A stretch of DNA of 24,507 bases, from positions 1 through 24,507 of IMG/VR virus record IMGVR_UViG_3300028550_001146. One strand, 5' to 3'. Of the stretch, positions 20,492 through 24,507 are shown in pieces. The notes under the pieces were generated by a model. The model was not told where the DNA came from. It saw nothing but the letters and a program-made list of their open reading frames with translations, and searched no databases. Numbering within the stretch: the stretch's first letter is position 1; each line of letters begins with the position of its first letter. This DNA comes from a virus. Both the position numbers and the translations under genes were made by a program.

Positions 20492-20916
20492 TATGCTGTC
20501 CAGTTAGTTGATTCGCCTTGCTTATAAACACTTGCGCCACCTTTAAGCAAAGTAGATGTAGCACCAATATTAGCTATTGATCGAGCATTAGCGCCTTGTC
20601 TTCGTAACTGTGCGCGTTTTAGCTTTTCAGATAGATTAATCATGCCTTCACTAGAGCCTATTTGCTTTGCGCTTTCAAGAGCAATACTTGCAGGAGTACC
20701 TTCACCAGTTTGACCAGACATAGACGCACTAACTTCATTAGCGGCAAGAACCTTATTAAGCTCTTGTTTACGCTGTAGCTCCCGACCTTCAGCCGCAATC
20801 TTTTCTTCTTCAGCTTGGCGTTCAAGTTCATCTTGTTGCATTTTACCAGATTCAACTTGACCATAAACACTTACCGCTGTGCTTGTGGCAATTGCGGCTA
20901 CAATCCAAAATGACAT
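20491..20916 (-). CDS. Internal virion protein, T7 gp14-like (141 aa)
   Basis: The N-terminus MSFWIVAAIATSTAVSVYG is hydrophobic. It is followed by a long charged helix (about 24-60) and a conserved-looking ASMSGQTGEGTPASIALESA (63-82), as in podovirus gp14-like ejection proteins, which form a pore in the outer membrane. T7 gp14 is 196 aa. It sits right after the cupin-like gene and is coupled to the gp15-like gene. Confidence 0.75.
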   Translation of the reverse strand: MSFWIVAAIATSTAVSVYGQVESGKMQQDELERQAEEEKIAAEGRELQRKQELNKVLAANEVSASMSGQTGEGTPASIALESAKQIGSSEGMINLSEKLKRAQLRRQGANARSIANIGATSTLLKGGASVYKQGESTNWTA

Positions 20917-21294
20917 TTAAATATCCTCTGGCTCTAATAAAGCCTTTTCTATTTCTTCAATATCAGTTAAATGTGTAGGGTGGTATGTAACCCATACACA
21001 ATCTGTTTCAGCGTATATAACACGCTTAGTTTGTGGAATAGTTTCTCCCATAAACGGTGCTTCAATATCTAAATTACCAAACTGGCTTGATACCTTACAT
21101 CTACCCTTTACTACTGTGTACAAGTGCGTAGTCTTATGCGTAGCACCCACCAGAACAACGCCTGCTGGAATAAACAACTCTCTTGCATATAACCCATCAC
21201 TAAAGTGATGCTTTGTTTCTAGCTCTAGTGTATCGCCTTTTAGCATTAAAGTCTGTAGCTTTACTATGTCGTCTTGTGTTGTTACTTGATTCAA
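20917..21294 (-). CDS. Cupin-like protein of the tail region (125 aa)
   Basis: It has beta-barrel-like sequence: GLYARELFIPAGVVLVGATHKTTH (35-57) with H53 and H57 like a cupin first motif, then VVKGRCKVSS and IEAPFMGETIPQTKRVIYAETD, and WVTYHPT at 101-107. Similar proteins lie between the gp12-like and gp14-like genes in several podoviruses. A metal-binding or structural role is possible; no enzyme activity is known. It is coupled by ATGA to the gp12-like gene and directly abuts the gp14-like gene. Confidence 0.65.
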   Translation of the reverse strand: MNQVTTQDDIVKLQTLMLKGDTLELETKHHFSDGLYARELFIPAGVVLVGATHKTTHLYTVVKGRCKVSSQFGNLDIEAPFMGETIPQTKRVIYAETDCVWVTYHPTHLTDIEEIEKALLEPEDI

Positions 21295-23915
21295 GAAGAC
21301 TCTACCTCGTATTCAATAGCCTGTATGTGGAATGGCGTAGGTTCAGGTACAGTAATTATAGGCTGTACTTCTATGTTCCAGCCATTGCCACTGTTCTCAC
21401 CTTGTATAACACCTGTCTGTTCAGGCAAGTTTTCGTTTAATGGAGAATCAGCCGCGCTACCAAACTGTCTAATAGCAACAGGATTGTCATCAATGTACAC
21501 CCCAGAACTCTTGTAAACTCTTAGGTTAATACGAGTAATCTTCTTTTGTCGCATCTGGTTCTGACCAGCAGGAGCCGCAGTATTTAAAGGCATACTCTTA
21601 ATCTTAGGTATAAAGTTATACCCTACCTCTACGTCTATAACGCCAGTAGCAGGGTCTTGCTCAAGGATAAATGATTTTTCACCATTAGTTAAAACAATGT
21701 ATCCTGAACCAGAACCTGTTTGTACTACACGTTTTGGTAATGGCGTTCCTCTTGCCACTACACTAACTGTTTCTCCGTCTAAATGGTTTGTAGCTAAAAA
21801 TAAATTATTACCTATCATGCTTGTTGAGCTTTCCAGCTTAACAGAAGAATCCATCAAGTAATCAAAATCCCACTTTTCTACTGTGTAGGTAGTAGTAGTA
21901 TCAGTAGTTCTTTTGTTGACTAAAAACAAATCATTATTAACAACAGACACCGATACAGTTTTAAGAGGGTATACAGTGTTAGTGTCCCCATTAATCCATT
22001 TAGTAAAGCCATTAATGTCTTGTGATCTAAGCGTATTAAGAATTGCTGAAGTACCATCTTGATTAACAATAAATACCCAGTTAGCATCTTCTGATAATGA
22101 CCCTGCTAAAATACCTAAGTCTGCTGGGTTATCTATAAGTTGTGAAGACAATACAGATATGTCCGTACTGTTATAAGCATCTTCATTAAAGTTGTACAAG
22201 TATGATCGTAATGTCCTACCATTTTGGTCAACGAATAATGTAGCGCCATCTACTGATTTAACTTCTAAAGTAGCCGCGCCATGCTGTGTCTGCGCTTGAA
22301 TAGAAATGTCAGCAGGAGTAGAGCCAATGACTACAAACTCTGCACCAGCAGTAAATACTTGCAAGCCACGATCAGGATTAATATCAATAATTTCTGTAAG
22401 CTGTCTTGACGATATTGTTGTAAATATACCCTCGTCAGCATCGCCCTCTTCAGTATAGAAATCAAAAAACGAACTAGACCTAGAAGCAAACAAACTTTGC
22501 AGTTTAGATTTTGTACCACCAAACCATAACCGCCCTTCATGGAACGCGGCAGTCTTAGGAAATCCTCTAGTCGTAGACCATACATCTTCTTTACGAGGTG
22601 ATCCTTGTTGATTTAAAACAAAAGCTACTGTATTTGCAGTGCCACCACTATCTGAGGTTGCAAACCCTGACCACAACTCAAAAGATTTTGTAGATTCGCC
22701 AGAAACAGTAATTGTAAATACAGAGTTTCCACCTGTAACAGCAACGCCTGTATCACCAAAAATAGGCATTTCTTGCAAGTTACGTTGTATGTTAGCCGCA
22801 GACGATGAAGCTCCACCAGTTAAAGTAATGTTTTTACTTAACACACCCTCTACATCTATTTGAAATCTATCGCCTACAGAAAAATGACCTAATGTAAGTG
22901 TTGTTATATAGTCTGTAGGTGTAGGGCTTTGTGAATCATCATAGTCATATTGAGGAACATTAAGAAACGGAATGTCATCAATAACAAACACATTACCACT
23001 TGTGTTTATAATTCTTTTAGACGCATGATCTTCATGGAACATTAACATGACGTTTTCAGTCTGCACATCGCGTACTGTAGCTACCTCAGAAGACCTAAAA
23101 GGCAACGGTAAATAAGCTACAGGCGTAAAGTTAGACGTTTGGTCTGTTACTCTGTAGATAGACATATTTCCGTAAGAAGGTGTAGTCTCAGCACCTCCAG
23201 TTACAACGCATAGATAGTGCCTGTTTGTCTCAATACTAAAATCAAAGGTCTTAACATCTGAGGCAGTAGCTGTTGGGTACAAGATATTAAATTCACTTAA
23301 TTGTATTTTAAGTGTGCCTAAGTCGCCAGTGTCTCCGGTGCGAACAATCCTAAAATATTTGTAATCAAATGTATCAGTTACCCTAATGCGAATTGATTGC
23401 TCTATTTCAGTAACAGTCATAGTCTGACGAGTAGACCAAGATACGTTATCTAAAGATGCCTGTATTTTAAATGCGCCAGAACCAGTGCCACTTAACTTAA
23501 TGTTTTTTACATCAATAAATTTACCAAGATTGCTTTCGCCAGAAATATTATATAACGCAACTACATAATCTGCATTAGCTCCAGTACCCAACACGCCAAT
23601 GTTAGTTGTTGTTAGTCCTACAGTAGCAGGGTTAAAGTCATTAATATTAGCTATTGCAGTTTCTTCTGCCGAAGTTGGGGTAACTCTGGGCATAGTGGCG
23701 GTTATTTCAGAACTAACAAAAGGCTTAATAATATTTTCTGCTGTGTCTACATGCTGAGTGCCTGCTCTACGCTTTAAACCGCCTTGTGGTACGATTAAAA
23801 CGTTCTCGGCTGTCTCCATACCCTGATAGTATTGATCTAGGTCTACACGACCTTTAAGCAGGGGCGATAGCTCTCCACTTACAAACGAGCTTTGCATGAA
23901 CTTAGACTTTGGCAT
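21291..23915 (-). CDS. Tail tubular protein B, T7 gp12-like (874 aa)
   Basis: The N-terminus has the gp12-type signature FVSGELSPLLKGRVDLDQYYQG (11-32) and VPQGGLKRRAGTQHV (42-56). It forms the nozzle of the short tail. The C-terminal part has beta-propeller-like and KGWTTT-style motifs (EDVWSTTRGFPKTAAFHEGRLWFGG, LFASRSSSFFDF). T7 gp12 is 794 aa; here an extra stretch at about 85-213 looks like a discoidin-type carbohydrate-binding domain. It follows the gp11-like gene after 2 bases. Confidence 0.85.
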   Translation of the reverse strand: MPKSKFMQSSFVSGELSPLLKGRVDLDQYYQGMETAENVLIVPQGGLKRRAGTQHVDTAENIIKPFVSSEITATMPRVTPTSAEETAIANINDFNPATVGLTTTNIGVLGTGANADYVVALYNISGESNLGKFIDVKNIKLSGTGSGAFKIQASLDNVSWSTRQTMTVTEIEQSIRIRVTDTFDYKYFRIVRTGDTGDLGTLKIQLSEFNILYPTATASDVKTFDFSIETNRHYLCVVTGGAETTPSYGNMSIYRVTDQTSNFTPVAYLPLPFRSSEVATVRDVQTENVMLMFHEDHASKRIINTSGNVFVIDDIPFLNVPQYDYDDSQSPTPTDYITTLTLGHFSVGDRFQIDVEGVLSKNITLTGGASSSAANIQRNLQEMPIFGDTGVAVTGGNSVFTITVSGESTKSFELWSGFATSDSGGTANTVAFVLNQQGSPRKEDVWSTTRGFPKTAAFHEGRLWFGGTKSKLQSLFASRSSSFFDFYTEEGDADEGIFTTISSRQLTEIIDINPDRGLQVFTAGAEFVVIGSTPADISIQAQTQHGAATLEVKSVDGATLFVDQNGRTLRSYLYNFNEDAYNSTDISVLSSQLIDNPADLGILAGSLSEDANWVFIVNQDGTSAILNTLRSQDINGFTKWINGDTNTVYPLKTVSVSVVNNDLFLVNKRTTDTTTTYTVEKWDFDYLMDSSVKLESSTSMIGNNLFLATNHLDGETVSVVARGTPLPKRVVQTGSGSGYIVLTNGEKSFILEQDPATGVIDVEVGYNFIPKIKSMPLNTAAPAGQNQMRQKKITRINLRVYKSSGVYIDDNPVAIRQFGSAADSPLNENLPEQTGVIQGENSGNGWNIEVQPIITVPEPTPFHIQAIEYEVESS

Positions 23916-23917
23916 AA

Positions 23918-24475
23918 CTAGCGCCTTACGTTAATAAAGGGACGATCAGTTATAGGCACTACAGGATATTGTTGAGAATCTGTAAATCTTGCCATGCGAG
24001 AGGCATTAAGATACTGTCTAGCGTTAGCATCCATAGAAGCCGCGCTGTCACGAATAGAAGGTGCAAAGTCCATAGCAAGTGCGTACTCAATCATCTTAGA
24101 AAAGTAAACAGGCCATGTAGATTCTGGAGCGTTATAGATGTAATCAACGTATATTGCATCACTTGCATTGCAATACAGCTTGTCACCGTATAGTCCGTAG
24201 GGGACTTGAGGATTAACTTTAATGAGGAATAATAGATCAGCAGGAAGTTGGTAAATGGATTGCCATTCAGTGCCTACTGGTGTTTCAACTGTTAGGTCTA
24301 ACTGTGCTTTTTTCCTAGCAAATCCCCAGCGAAACTTGGTTATCTCATTCTGTACAATGTTGTCATACAGATTGTTAGCTACAGTTTGTGCGCGAGAATT
24401 GCCCTCTAAAGAAGTGATAGGCAAATCGCCAATTAAAATTAATGCATTAGAGATTAATTGGATTTTACTAGCCAT
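23918..24475 (-). CDS. Tail tubular protein A, T7 gp11-like (185 aa)
   Basis: MASKIQLISNALILIGDLPI, the pattern of an adaptor-like helix, followed by NNLYDNIVQNEITKFRWGFARKKAQL and WQSIYQLPADLLFLIKVN, is characteristic of gp11-type tail gatekeepers (T7 gp11, 196 aa) that join portal to nozzle. The remainder, TWPVYFSKMIEYALAMDFAPSI, fits the family. AAGG precedes the ATG. Portal and capsid genes would be expected upstream, past the right edge. Confidence 0.85.
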   Translation of the reverse strand: MASKIQLISNALILIGDLPITSLEGNSRAQTVANNLYDNIVQNEITKFRWGFARKKAQLDLTVETPVGTEWQSIYQLPADLLFLIKVNPQVPYGLYGDKLYCNASDAIYVDYIYNAPESTWPVYFSKMIEYALAMDFAPSIRDSAASMDANARQYLNASRMARFTDSQQYPVVPITDRPFINVRR

Positions 24476-24507
24476 AACGCTACCTTAGAATTAAGAAAGA
24501 AAGGGGG

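Noticed and set aside
1-24507. Integrase, attachment sites or CI-type repressor (temperate lifestyle)
   Set aside because: No tyrosine or serine recombinase motif, no repeated att-like core and no two-domain repressor could be found, so lysogeny is not claimed.
24482-24507. Genome terminus or terminal repeat at the right edge (GGGGG end)
   Set aside because: Twenty-six bases with no matching repeat at the left edge; nothing distinguishes it from an arbitrary cut.

Overview
This window is part of a tailed-phage (or prophage) genome with a short, podovirus-type tail. It is moderately A+T-rich. Genes are packed end to end, many sharing ATGA, GTGA or TAATG stop/start overlaps, and I see no ribosomal, tRNA or bacterial housekeeping gene. 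A marine or aquatic gammaproteobacterial host is a guess, based on gene style and the resemblance of several small proteins to those of marine podoviruses; the sequence does not prove it.

Layout. There are four gene blocks with two convergent ends and one divergent centre. (1) 1-1947, + strand: a sigma70-like promoter at 9-37, then seven small genes of unknown role, ending at a strong terminator (1925-1947). (2) 5589-1966, - strand: an early recombination operon holding two small ORFs, an ERF-type annealing protein, a YqaJ/lambda-Exo-type exonuclease, a small SSB-like protein, a DUF3310-like protein, a 23-residue membrane peptide and an HTH-metallophosphoesterase fusion. (3) 5710-10298, + strand: a Cro-like regulator, a lambda-O-like initiator that contains its own iterons, a lambda-P-like loader, a nin-like recombination set (NinB-like protein, PD-(D/E)XK nuclease, NinG/Rap-like), then a separate small unit with its own promoter, three tiny very basic proteins and possibly a small RNA before a terminator. 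(4) 24475-10325, - strand: late virion and lysis genes, namely T7 gp11-like and gp12-like tail tube proteins, a cupin-like protein, gp14/15/16-like internal virion (ejection) proteins, a tailspike, a fibre protein, two small virion candidates, one-TM and XhlA-like membrane proteins, a three-TM holin and an M15 peptidase. Terminase, portal and capsid genes are not seen and probably lie beyond the right edge.

How it works together. The divergent 120-bp region 5590-5709 carries promoters in both directions around an imperfect dyad, next to one Cro-like repressor candidate, so replication (rightward) and recombination (leftward) could be controlled together. Replication probably starts at the iteron array inside the initiator gene. 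ERF, exonuclease and SSB provide homologous recombination, with NinG and the PD-(D/E)XK nuclease as candidate junction-processing enzymes. The genome is therefore a mosaic: T7-like particle and ejection machinery joined to lambda-like replication and recombination. I see no integrase, CI-type repressor or phage RNA polymerase here.

The strongest unexpected signal is at 6187-6340. Four copies of a 23-bp element occur with an exact 23-bp period, so the same DNA is read in different codon phases. Three 12-bp A+T-rich repeats and a perfect inverted repeat follow. This is the layout of lambda ori.
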